DNA of 64,000 nt from Pomacea canaliculata (lineage: Eukaryota; Mollusca; Gastropoda; Architaenioglossa; Ampullariidae). The position numbers and the translations under genes are program-made. Shown piece after piece: positions 48,056 to 60,059 of the stretch. Below the pieces are notes generated by a model that ran no database searches, was not told the origin of the DNA, and saw only the letters and a list, made by a program, of their open reading frames with translations. Every line of letters starts with the position of its first letter. Positions within the stretch are counted from its first letter, which is position 1. The stretch lies in NCBI RefSeq assembly GCF_003073045.1, contig NC_037596.1:15942547-16006546 (forward strand), given 5' to 3'.

Positions 48056-49016
48056 CACACGGTACAGGGGCGGATAGGAAATCAGACTGTTTGGCAGCAA
48101 GTTACGTACCTTGTTACCATTAGGAAAGGGATGAAGTTGGTGTAGAATAAAGACCACGCGGCTACCCACCTATAATGTACTAGCTCAGTAGTGATTGGTG
48201 AATGGTGACTCATTAGATATCTGGACTAGTAGTAAAGAGAATAATCAGATTAACGGGCCACCTAGATAACAACCATAGTTTCATATTTTGAAACTGTATC
48301 ATTTTTCTATAATTTGTAGAATCCTCTCGATAATTAATAACTTTCTTTTATACACCTTGAGTTGTTCAATGGGGTTATGCGTGCTTGGGGGCTCGAGCTA
48401 ATCCAAAGTGCTGATTGATAAGCTAATTAATAAGTAATTTACTATGAGAGCACACGGTAAATTCCGACGTGATTTGGTAAAGGTATCGAGAGTGTGATAG
48501 GCCAAATGACGGAATCACAGCCTCTGACCATCTCCAAGTGCTCTTCCCCAGGAGTTCACGACAAATATAATTCCTATAATTCGCCATGCACGTGATGCAA
48601 CTACTGCGTTAAAGCTCGAAACCATACTCTTCAATTAGCAGCACATTAGGAATCATTTTTTTCATTTTCTAATTCACTTTATCTCCTCAATGGTGCCAAG
48701 GCTGTTTCGGATAGCACGCGCGCCAATACAAGGCCAAATTGGAAGAAAGAGGAAAAGAAAATAAATAAATTATCTTCTAATCAATTACAGGATAGGTACA
48801 ACGGTGGGGGGGGGGGATTGCGGCGGAATCCAAGTCAGTTTGAACTTCCCGGTAAAGTAGATGAGCCTGAGCCTTGTAATAAAGAACCAGGGCTTAGGTC
48901 TGTTCAGGTTTTTTTTAATTTGTTATTTTTAGACTGATAAATACACTATTTATTTTTACTATATGGATGTTATCTACAGTACAATAATTATAAATATTAA
49001 TTACATATATACAACA
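48056..49016. other. Non-coding stretch
   Basis: AT-rich, with a G-run near 48806-48817. No gene recognised. Confidence 0.4.
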
Positions 49017-49024
49017 AATGCAAG

Positions 49025-49272
49025 CAGGGCCGTGCTTAGGGGCAGGCGGACGAGGCATCTGCCTAGGGCCCCGCGCTATTGACGAACGTTACAAATAAAT
49101 TAATCGTAGGCTTATGTTGTAATGTGTATGCAGCGTGCTGTCAATGATAAAAGACGAGATATCCCTGAGGAAAAAAGTGACTTTAGATCCCAACTAAAAC
49201 CGTGTGATCGTGGCGTGAGGGCCCCGCACATGCCCTTTGCCTCGGGCCCCGCGGGGGCTAAGAACGGGCCTG
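49025..49272. mobile_element. 248-bp hAT-type MITE
   Basis: The ends CAGGGCCGTGCTTAGGGGCA and (right, reverse complement) CAGGCCCGTTCTTAGCCCCC are inverted repeats. They are flanked by a perfect 8-bp duplication AATGCAAG (49017-49024 and 49273-49280). GC-rich arms (GGGCCCCGCG) surround an AT-rich centre. It has no transposase. Confidence 0.88.
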
Positions 49273-49280
49273 AATGCAAG

Positions 49281-51039
49281 TACAAATGCGCATCTAGAAT
49301 TTGTTAGATTAAATTTACGCACGGAGAGCTATCCTAAAGTATTATACTTGGCTAAATACGTGACTGAAGAGACAATGCTACCCTGCCCAGAAGCTATCGA
49401 TATGTCACTTGAGTAACTACTGCGCATCGCACTATGTCCGTCAGTAGCTATACCCGGCCTCCCATGGATGGACCACTTACATAAACGCGACCTGTTGGTT
49501 GTAAAATCGGACAATAAGGCTTCCCCTGATTGATTGCTACCCTGACTATCCAAACATATATATATATACTGGTATTATTGTGTGATGCGTAATATATATA
49601 TAGCGAGAAATATTTTTCAGTCGATCTTTAAAAAATAAACTACACATTTTTGGTTGAATTTATATAATAGTTTTTATTTAAAAAATAGTACTTATCAGTT
49701 ATGGAGATTATCACTAAAAAGAAATAGGTTTGACATGCCTTAAAATCAAAGCACGCGCAATCTCATGCCCATGCACGTAAGCACATTATGTAAATGCAGA
49801 TATTTGTATACCCACATGAATGATGTTCAGATGCCATCCAGAGGACACTTAAAACTATTCACACAGCAATGATGTATTTAACTTTTATTAGTTTTCTTGT
49901 ACAAACATGCATACCAGTTGCCCCAATGATGACACTAAACAATAATTAACAAGAAAGACTGTTATTATTCAAATAAAGTACAAGCAGCACACTACAAAGG
50001 TTTACAATGTGGTCCATCGAGTGCATCTGTGTATTGTGAAGGTCTTGGTTTCGGAGAAGATACTTGCGATCATTGCAGGAATTTTGCACGAGACAGGTGT
50101 GCGTATTGCATGCTTTGTTAACTGCCAGAACGACTGTGATGTTAGTGGTGATAATTACATGCATGACATAGATTTTAATTTAAATCATACGTCTCTGTGT
50201 GTATACGTATATTGTACATTAAGCAGGTATACTTAATATATGGACAAAGAATACTGGTAAATAAAGGACACATGAGTACACAATAACTTCAATAGATTAC
50301 TCTAAAAACCGGGATTACACTGACCGTCAAGATGGTGGAAGTTAGTTTAGGAGAAAGAACTGATGAGAGAACTGATACTGGGTTAAGGTTATGATGATAG
50401 TGGTGGTAGTGATGATTATAATGAAGTACATGTATGTAGCGTAGTTCTCACATTGCATAGAAAAAAAATAAGCACAGGGATTAAGAACTTAAGTAAATAA
50501 AATTGAAAAACAGTGTTAGGCTAAAGTTCATATCTTTGAGCTCAGAATTCAATTGTCTGATGTTGGTTCCAATGATGTACTTCCAGCCCTGTACAGTGGC
50601 GGGACCTGAGACTCTACAACCAAATCGTCTCATTAATCAAAGAATATCCGAGAAATGGAGAGTGAATTTTGTAAAAGTAGACAACAAAAGGGTTGCCTGA
50701 AAAATAAAATATTGTCCGTAAAAGATTGCTTTATTTCTATCACTATATTACATTATCTGGTGTGGCATTCGCTTACCTCATTTATTAAATATCACTTTCT
50801 ATGCACTATCGTCTATGACAGACTAGCAAATAAACATTCCATACTGTCTTTTTTTTTCATTTCAACACTTGAGTCACATTTCATAACTACAAAGTGTTAC
50901 TTCCTTTAACGTGTAAGACATTTCATATTAACAGATGTTTGTATATCTAATGTAGACCAATAAAATCTCCCGCCACATCTCTCACATCTCACATACCAGT
51001 TGTTGTATATTCAGACATTCAGTCGGCCACGAATCACTC
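49281..51039. other. Downstream of gene B, non-coding
   Basis: The probable 3' UTR and flank of gene B on the minus strand. A TTTATT (AATAAA on the minus strand) lies near 50729-50735 and could be its polyadenylation signal. A (TA)n run is at 49555-49568. No other gene is supported. Confidence 0.4.
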
Positions 51040-54000
51040 TCAGAAAATAAACATTGTGTTTCCAGGCCTATTGTCCAAGTCACCATCTAAAGTCAGCAAA
51101 ACCTGAACAAACAAAAATACTCCATAATATTTAATTGTACTATGGAAAAAATATTATTAACACATCTTCGTTAAACTAGGTAACTGACATCACATAAAAA
51201 ATATCCTCTTAACATGTTTGTCATATTTGTGATTTGGTTTGTGCGATTAAAGTTCAAAAATGAAAATAATTTATAACCATCAGTAGCATGCTTTGCTTAG
51301 ATAATAAGTTCTCTTTTCATGCTTCCCACATGCTAAAAAAATGGAGTGAAATGGCAGATTGCTATGCCACTGGATACACACATTACAAAGATAGTAGAAT
51401 GTGCACAAAATATCATTCCCAGTATTAAAATATCTATGTTCGCCCACTCCTCACCATGAATGAAAAGAAGATAGCACCAGCAGACAGGAAATGCCAGACA
51501 TCATGATAATCATAGAAGTCCAGCAACACACATGGCTTATTTTCCTTCCGGGACTCTTCTGGTGACAGCTGAAATCATACGTACACGTTTGTAAAATGTT
51601 GGTTGGTAAAAAGCAACAAGAAAAAAGAAGAAAAAAGACAAAAAAGAAGGAAGAAGACAAATTGGCTGCATCAAAGCTTGGAGACACTTTAAATTTAGTT
51701 GCATGTGGTAACTTAAAACATCGTCCACAATTGAGGTCTAGACTATGCTGGATGTGCCAGGGTCCACTTAAGTAATTAAATGGGGCTCGTGTACCAGCTT
51801 TTCTAAAAGAATCCAATCGTAGACAAACGCCCATCGAATGTCTTAATAATGTTGGCAAGAAGTGACACATCCACGTCTTTAGCGTCCCTCTATACCTTAA
51901 TAATATATCAAAGTATTACAAATAAAGGAAGAAGCAATAAAGTGTTGATGATATACCTCCCATGAATACTGTTTGATAACAAAATAGGAGATAGCCAAAC
52001 CCCACAAGATAATAGCAGCCAAAATGAAAATGGTGCATTTGCTGATCAGTCTAGGAAACCAGGAGCGTAGGTCGATCCCTCCATCACAGCGCTAAAGAAC
52101 AAAGAAAGTCACAAAAATATACATTTAATGAATGGATCCAGACACATATAATACCACACACACACTTCGCTAGCAAATAGCATGCCGTTGTCACATAAAC
52201 AAGTGACAAATCTTAATGTTGTGTGTGAACTAAAACAAATTTGACCATGTAACAAATTGTAACATGAACTCGTTATTTGTACAGGCACCTTCATACACTA
52301 AACTTTGTGAGAAACCAATGCAAAGAGCAACGATTCACAGCAAATTTGGCATATAACTGGAGTGTCATTTCAATGATGTTTAACATTAATTACAAACCTT
52401 CAGAATGATATGCAGCAGAAAATAGAGCAAAAGGTTCACAAGTAAGATGATTAGTAAATAGGTCGCAAAGTCCGGTTTTCGGATTATGGCACCAACCACT
52501 GCACTAGGAAAGAAATGAAACTCATCAGGGTTAGGAAAAATGTGTACCTACAGCAAGTTAAAATTAAACAGTTTTTGATATATATCATGTGGTAAATCGC
52601 CCAAAATTAAAGTCTAGACTACAATTTGCTATACTATGACAACCAGTTAAGAAGCACCGCGTACAAGTTTTTATGGGGAACTTATGCAAGGTAGATGGCT
52701 TAGGTGATCAGAAGAGCCAAGATAGAAAGCTAAAAAAAAGTCAACCAATCAGGTATTTCCTTATTTTTGAAAGTAGACGAAGTATACATGATCAACCGCC
52801 ATGTCGAAGTTGGTTGCCGGTTACTCAATTCAATTTGGATTTGTACTTTGTTGGCAGCTTCATAATAAAAATCGGCGCTATTTTTGTTCCTATTAAACTC
52901 ATATTTTTCTTTACCCAGACAGTATGTAAACATGGTTATTTTCATTAAAGCTGTTTGAGATAGTTACAATTTCACTATTTCTTTGTAACTGAAATTTTCA
53001 GATTTAAATGATTTAAAATGTCAGTCTCTATTATGTTATTCCTACTTGAAAGTTCTCTTGTCTTTCTTTAAGCTAAACTGGTTCTCCTAGTTTGCTTAAC
53101 CTCCTGAAACTAGTTTAGATGAGAAATGTGAAAGCGAAAGGACATGTCTGTATTATACAATGGGAATCATGTTTGTGAAAAGGATAAAAGGTGAGATGTT
53201 ACAAATATGGTATACACGTGTCTCAACTTACAGCATCACGTTGGAAACACCCATAAGCACAAGCCAAAACTGTATGCAAAAAACAATATTTTGATCACAA
53301 ACCATTTTATAATAAGAATGGGTGTTTACAAATATAAAAATTAATTAAACATGACAAAATAATTATACATTTTAAATTAGTTTCCTACAGTTTAAAAACA
53401 CTTTAGTAACGTGTTTCTCTACGATAAATAAGATTTAAACTAGATACAAAAGGAAACATAGTCCCCATATGTCCTAATTTTATATTAAAATGTTCAAAGC
53501 CATACTTTTTGAAAAGTATAATAATAATAATAATAAACGACACAAATTTACCTTATGTATGCACTTCGTAGGACAGGTACAAGGATAGCAATTACAGGAA
53601 TTACAGCAGTTTTGATGTTGATCGCCTGTGTGGACAGATTCATCTGCAGAAAGTAAATTGTTAGTTGGCATTATTTGTGCTTAAAATCCATTCACATTCA
53701 AATGCATGTTTAATCTTACTCTGGCTCACTCTGTTCAGTGGGAGGGCAAAGTTATTGAGGACAAGCATCAAAATTGTAAGCTATGCGGGTGGACAGTAAC
53801 ATACCAAAATACCCAGAACAAGCTACTACACAACAAGCCTACTGATAATCGACAACAAATGAGTAAATAATGGCATTCACTGACCGAATTTATTAAGGAA
53901 ATCTGTTTCAATTCGCTAACAAGAAAAATGTATAATCAGCATTTCCTTTGAAGGCAGCCGCCCTCGATGGTCTTTAACGACTCAATCAGACATGTCAGCC

Positions 54001-54352
54001 ATGTTATTTGTTATCTTGTCTGTTTTAGAATGTTATGGACTCCTGATTTCTAAAGCTTTTAGAAGTTAGAAGAACGACTATACTTGAAACGATCACCATA
54101 ATCTAATGTCAGCCATTACTTTCACTCAGCTCTAATAACTACCCACAGGACTAAACTTTAATGTTGCTGACATCAAATCACCTGCCTGATGTGAAAGAAA
54201 CAATCATAAAGTTCAATACAAAGGTACATCCATGTGAGGACCACCATACCTTCGATGATTATTCCTTTATAAACCATGTATCCGATCACACCAACACAAA
54301 TTATGTACAGAATTGAAAAAACGATCCAAACAGTCTTGTGTTTGCCAGAAAT
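51040..54352 (-). pseudogene. Gene B 3' exon block: last TM helices and C-terminus
   Basis: Seven exons, mostly open. 54250-54352 reads KHKTVWIVFSILYIICVG. 53552-53643 is an extraordinary Cys-rich stretch (QNCCNSCNCYPCTCPTKC). 53232-53269 is a 38-base micro-exon, FWLVLMGVSNVM. 52398-52503 reads RKPDFATYLLIILLVNLLLY. 51957-52091 reads CTIFILAAIILWGLAISYF. 51455-51567 carries LLDFYDYHDVWHFLS (the CREST HxxxH) in a frame displaced by one base from its entry. 51040-51102 reads VLLTLDGDLDNRPG and ends MFIF-stop, the family's canonical C-terminus. Without the -1 shift this end would be fully normal. Confidence 0.85.
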
Positions 54353-55027
54353 CTGAAACACACATTCGCGCAAGCACAAAACCATACACACACATGTATG
54401 CACACATACATACTAATGTATTTATAATACTAATAAATACATACATACATCTGTGCAAAATCCATCTAATCCAGCAAATAAAAAGTAATCTGTTCACGTA
54501 ATAATTCATCAACAGTAAACACTGAGACTCATAGTATTATCTTTTTAACATACTGTATGAATACAGCAACATTCTAACTGTACATTGTACTCAGAAATTG
54601 GTATATGGGGTGGGGTTAAGTCAGCGACTGTTCCTAAAATGGTTTGGGTTTATGGCATTGGCAATTTAACTTTTGAGCAATTAGGAATGAGACCAAAAGG
54701 TCACTATGAACAAGGTGCTTACACAAAAAGAAGTTTCGCATTTTTCTGCTTTCCACGTCTTTGTGACTATTTTGTGATCTTGTTCAGCGCATTGAGTTTG
54801 CCTTTTGGCTGAGATATTAATAAATTATATATATATATAATTAGTAACTGCTATGATAGGACAACTAGCAAACGAAAGGGATACAATAACCCAGTAAATG
54901 AAGGTCCATGGTGGCTCTGAGTTGTGATGCTGCTCTTCCCGCCTCTCCTCCTTCTAACATTCCCATAACCAATCACCGAAAACGAAATAATACAAATAAA
55001 ACAACAAAAAAATGGTTCGACACTCAC

Positions 55028-56238
55028 CATTCCCAGAACAGCAATACAGGTGTATACACCCATACAGAAGTAATCTGTGTGCTTTAAGATGAGCGTCTGG
55101 GTGGCGAATCTCGTAAATCTTCAGAATGCAACAGGAGGTAATAGCATACAATGAAAGAGGTGTCTGTGGAACCAAAATAGCATAACTGTTTGCAAACATT
55201 TATAAAAAAAAAGAGATATAGCTTGATTTAGTATGGCAGACTACTAATAGTTAACAATTGATGTATTTTCCTAACTTTTTTTTTCAATTTTCTTTACTTT
55301 TTTGTAGTCTAAGTTATTCGTGATTTCTTCCCAGAGCTTTAGGACTTAAATAGCACCCATTATATATTCAAGGATGTGAATTCTGACGCGCAGCTTTAAA
55401 TATCCTTTCTTAACAAAATGACTATATTTTCTATCTGAATCATGTAAACTAAGATTTTCACAAATTTTTTTTCTATTGTATATCACATGCTCATATACAC
55501 ATATTGGCCAGAACACGAACCAAAACTGGTATTAGAGAGGTGGGGCAGAGATGGTTAGCAAGCACTCATAACACCCTCCACTATGAGAGCGAATCCCATG
55601 GCATACAGCAAGCCAAAATGTTCTCGCATTCCATTGTGATTCTGACATGTTGGATTCTCTAATACATGCCTAATATGCTGGAAATTTCTGAAAAAAGAAA
55701 AAAAACGCAAGGAGTGACAAAATAAACCATACTAAAGCATAATAACACTAAATAATTGTAGCAAAATATATATATTTACTTCTTTACTTCTTGACATTTA
55801 GTGGGTGTGCTTGCGCATTTATGTGGGTATATACATAAAATTTACAAATTGGAGTGAGTGAACTAGAATAAAAAAATCACACCTTCACTGCTTACCTCAA
55901 AAACACTAAAATGAGGAAGAGAATACCAAGGAAAATATAACCTATGTTGCTGATGATGCTGTTGAAAGAAACGATTTCATATTCTCCCCAACGCATTGGA
56001 TAAGCACATTCAAAGTTGTAATAGCCACAGATCTTCATCGCCGTGTCATTCATTTTCTGAGATCATGCAGAGAAACAAAACAAACATGAATGATATGTGA
56101 ATGCATGATTTATTCACACACACTCACACTCACACACACTCACACTCACACACATTTTCTTCTTCCACTAACCTTTGAATATGTCAGACAGCTGCTACCG
56201 CAGGTAGACCATAAAAAAGGGCAATAGTCCCAAGGATC
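55028..56238 (-). pseudogene. Gene B transmembrane core with stops and shifts
   Basis: 56173-56238: GTIALFYGLPAVAAV then TGA, with one base fewer than the gene A exon (66 versus 67). 55896-56056: GYYNFECAYP, SFNSIISNIGYIFLGILFL, intact and 161 bases like gene A. 55521-55687: HFGLLYAMGFALIVEGVMSA then Cys-stop where YH is expected. Comparison with gene A shows +1, -2, +1 indels that sum to zero. 55028-55163: the homology switches frame twice (after DTSF and before TCIAVLGM). Confidence 0.82.
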
Positions 56239-56590
56239 CTTACATAAAAAAGACAGTCTGATAAAATTTTCCTACAAAAGTAAGTATAAGGATTTCTTAC
56301 TGATTACTAAATACTTCTATGTGACTGGCACTATTATCTTTCTACTTGATTTTATCATGCGTGGTGGTGTTTTAGTAGGGAAAGTGCCTCCACCTCAAGT
56401 TAGTTTCGCATAGTGTGGGATTGGGATCTTGGGGATTGGGATATGGAGAAGGGGCAACACACACGTAGGACACGAGCTAATATACTTATACACATCTACA
56501 TATGTACGAAATATGTAGATAAACACACATTCCCATGTACTTATACACATAGCGCTCACACACACACACACAGAAAAAAGGTCCACTAAC

Positions 56591-57532
56591 CATAGATAGA
56601 CTCTGGGAGCTTCGTTGTCACTTTTCTTACTAACAAACATGTCTAATGGAGCCTCCACTGTCTGTAAAGAATTAAAAAAATCAAGACACACATGCACATA
56701 CACAAATAAAAATATGATTAGTTTCTGTATGTTAGGTAGTAATGTGGGAAAGGACATTGCAAAGGCATCAATAAAAGTCCTCTTCTTACGAAAAACTGGA
56801 TTTTGTCTAAAACTGCTTGTTTTCATTTATGTATTAAGACCTGAGGCAGTTCTGCACGTCTCAACTGGTTGCCCACTTTAGGTATACAGGTAGGTCACTT
56901 CAGAAGGCCTTGTGCAGTGTTAACTTCTACACTTAGCGTTTTCGTGAAGAATCCTGATCAACATTATAACTGAAACCCACTTGTGTAGTTTCCTGGGAGT
57001 GTTGGTTTTAAGACAAAATAAACTTTCTAACAAATATTATGATCATACTTTTTTTTGTTCTTAAAACGGAAAGCAGAATTCTAGTTCTGGTAAAATTAGA
57101 AAAGCTGTATTTTTAACACAAAAGTTCAATTTAGAAATGTTGCAAAGAAAATAAAGAGCAAAAATACATCATGCAAGATGTTTGTTATAGTTCATATCTC
57201 CTCTCGGCTGTAGCATGATTACAGTCATATCCTTGCTTCAGAGATGCCATGGTAATATAAGCTAATAAAGTGTGTATTTGTTTTTTTTAAATATCTTTAC
57301 ATCTCTAATATCTTCACCTGGTTCCTTGTGACATCTGCTTCACGTTCATCCACATGTAAGTGGGCAACATCTGATGAGTCACCTTCACCATCAATGTCCT
57401 CAATATTTCTAGTGTTGCTAGCTTGGGGATCCATCCCAGGTGAGCTTGAGGGCTGGCCACTACCCAACTGGGAAGTACTCATGGTTTGATAATTTGTAAG
57501 TTGTGAGCTCATGAGTTGGTTTATAGACGTGT
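56591..57532 (-). pseudogene. Gene B cytoplasmic loop exons
   Basis: 57318-57532 (215 bases) encodes a Ser/Gln-rich then acidic loop (SQLGSGQPSSSPGMDPQ; IEDIDGEGDSSDVAHLHVDE), expected for the long cytoplasmic loop between TM1 and TM2. 56591-56661 (71 bases) reads VEAPLDMFVSKKSDNEAPRV and ends at the Trp that starts TM2, splitting that codon exactly as in gene A. Both are open and in phase with each other (0). Confidence 0.65.
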
Positions 57533-57599
57533 CTGTAGACACAAAATGAGCTATAGGTACACCGACTAATGTCAAAATCACTTGGTCGACTTCTGTCAA

Positions 57600-59395
57600 T
57601 AGTATTACACAACAACTTACACACCTGTGAGTACTTTCAAATCCAATCTAAATAACTACCTCGCAAATCGTCAAGCAAAATATATCAACATTAACTGCCT
57701 CCTTTGTACTCTGTCTTATGTTAACTTTTGCTTATGTCGTTGGAAGAACATTTTCCTCCAAAGCATGTCTTTTTTAAAAGGTTTGTTTTACTTCATGTTA
57801 CTTTTTCTTCGATAACGTTTTATATCTGCAGGAAATACTGCAACATTTATCTAAATATTTTGTCCTGTCTTAACCAATAAAATGTCATTATTATAGTTGC
57901 ATATTATATCTAATTTGCAAATTCAGATTAGATACACCAATTTAGAGTCATTATAAGGACAGATATTATTTTCTAGAAGAATACCAAATGAGCACGTTAA
58001 TTTTTCTCCTTAATACCTCCTATGACAAATCTGCAGGTCTAAATATAGTAAGGTTGACATTAAATATTTAGTATCTAAAGTAGTATTTAGTAACAATAAT
58101 AATACCAGATGTTGTCTGTTCTTGACCACAGAATATAATCCGGGCACATTTCCATTTACTTATTTTCACTCTAGGAAAGGGATCATCTGAAAAATAGTGT
58201 TCAAGCATTTTGATATATCACAGTAAGTCGAAACGTGTTTTCTAGTGAATAACACAGGACGTGTTTCCTCCATAAACATCCATCTGATGGTGTTCTCTTT
58301 TTTTCCAGAGAGGTCAATGTTTGACTGATGACATTGTACACATTTCTAGTAAATAAATGGTGAATTAGATTTTCGTACAATGAATCGTGCTAGTTAATTC
58401 AGGAATAAATTTGTCAACAACTGCCTAAAAACTATCATGTAGATTGTATAACTGTAAAATTGTACACGGTTAAAGAACACAACCAAGCTAGGCATATACT
58501 GCTTTAACTATATCCTCGGCTATTTTTCAGCAACTATCTCATATTTAGTGATGTGGGTGGGCTTGGTGTTGTATATGTGGGGAGAACATAATTTGCTTCA
58601 GCCTACCTAAAGGACAGTACTGGTCGAATAATGTATAATATAACTCATAAGCAGGTTGCCATGTTAACCACCTGATAAATGGAACTGTGCTAAAATCCAA
58701 CTACCACATTAGCAATATGCTTCCTATATGTTTTTTTCTTGTAATCATTTATTATTTTAATCTATTGTAACAGCCTTTGTTTTCTGTTTTATTTTAGGAG
58801 TTTCTCATGCTCTTTGCTTCTTTGCCATAGACTTATTATGTTCAAATTAAAACTGTGCTCTCACTTTTAATACCACAATGCTTTGGTTGTAAAGAACTTC
58901 TACATATGATTTCAAAGATTTCTACTGCCTTTTACATTTTCTATAAATTTTGACCTATTACCGCTAGGTAAGCAATCGCCTTCTGTTTAAATAAAAACCG
59001 CGATAACATAAAAAATGAAATGATCGACATATTAATTCACTTTCGCCTCACCCTCAATTCTGCTGGCATATTGCTGGGAGTCGACTGCAATTATAAAATT
59101 GTAATGTGACAGAAAATAATCAACAATTCACTTCTACCCTTAAATATTGTTAATCTTGCCGTACCTGTTATACATAAAGTCATATTTTTTTATCTGTATG
59201 ACTACACACGCATGGCTACAATGTGATACTAGGACACTTGAGTTCGTACCCTGGTGTTTTTCTACTATACTCGTCGTCGTCATCAACAGTCTTGACCTTT
59301 TGTACTGATATCTGTATTGGTATTTTATGTCGTAGTGTTGATAATATGTGCAAGTTTTGCATTAGTGCAAGTACTTTTGTAGTACTATTTAAGAG

Positions 59396-59426
<31 letters not shown>

Positions 59427-59900
59427 CATCATATTTATGTTACATTTCTGAAATCCTGTTAGGAAATGTAATATTTTTTTTGTTGCAATGTTTTATAGTA
59501 AAAGATGATAACAGATTTGGTGATAGTCACTTTCTTGGGTATAGAGATAGAGACTTCTTGCTACTCACCATTAAAATTCATGCAGAAAATGCAGAAAAAA
59601 AACTCCCAAATACTACATCACAATCTGAAGAATAGAGCAAAGGAGACTATTGCTGCGACGTTTTTGATCCTAAGAAACAGATTACATATCATACCATTAT
59701 ACAGTATAACATAAAAAAATGAAATAAAAGTCACAGTTGGTGGTGGTGTAGGTGGTGTGTGTGGTTCGACTATTCACTTATTCGACTGTTTTTCTCTTTT
59801 TACTTTTTTTATTGTTCGACTAATTGTCACCCTTGATAAAGATTCATGGAAGAAGCTGGTACGTGAATAAAAACATTACTAACTTCCTCATTTGGAACTA
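57600..59900. other. Gene B intron region
   Basis: AT-rich; the TM1 exon of gene B should lie here but was not identified. A 35-base segment (59053-59087), splice-bounded and reading DSQQYASRIEG, resembles gene A's small loop exon. A (CAT)n tract sits at 59397-59431. Confidence 0.35.
59397..59431. repeat. (CAT)n trinucleotide microsatellite
   Basis: A run of CAT/ATC units with one CAC interruption. The same repeat class occurs in a gene A intron (25.3 kb) and in the intergenic region upstream of gene A (35.5 kb). Confidence 0.9.
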
Positions 59901-60059
59901 CTCTTACCACAGAAAGATCTCTGTGAAGTTCGCTATTTGCTACATCCATCTACACCTTAATGACTGATGATAAATACATGCTTAAGGACTAAGCGTGCTG
60001 CCTCAAATGCAACAATCATTTATATGTAACATTATTCTCACTTTCTTATTACCTATAGA

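Noticed and set aside
54183-54249. Extension of the gene B exon reading GMVVLTWMYLCIELYDC
   Set aside because: Phase requires the donor at 54250 (GAAG|GTATGG), as in gene A; the extension is intronic read-through.
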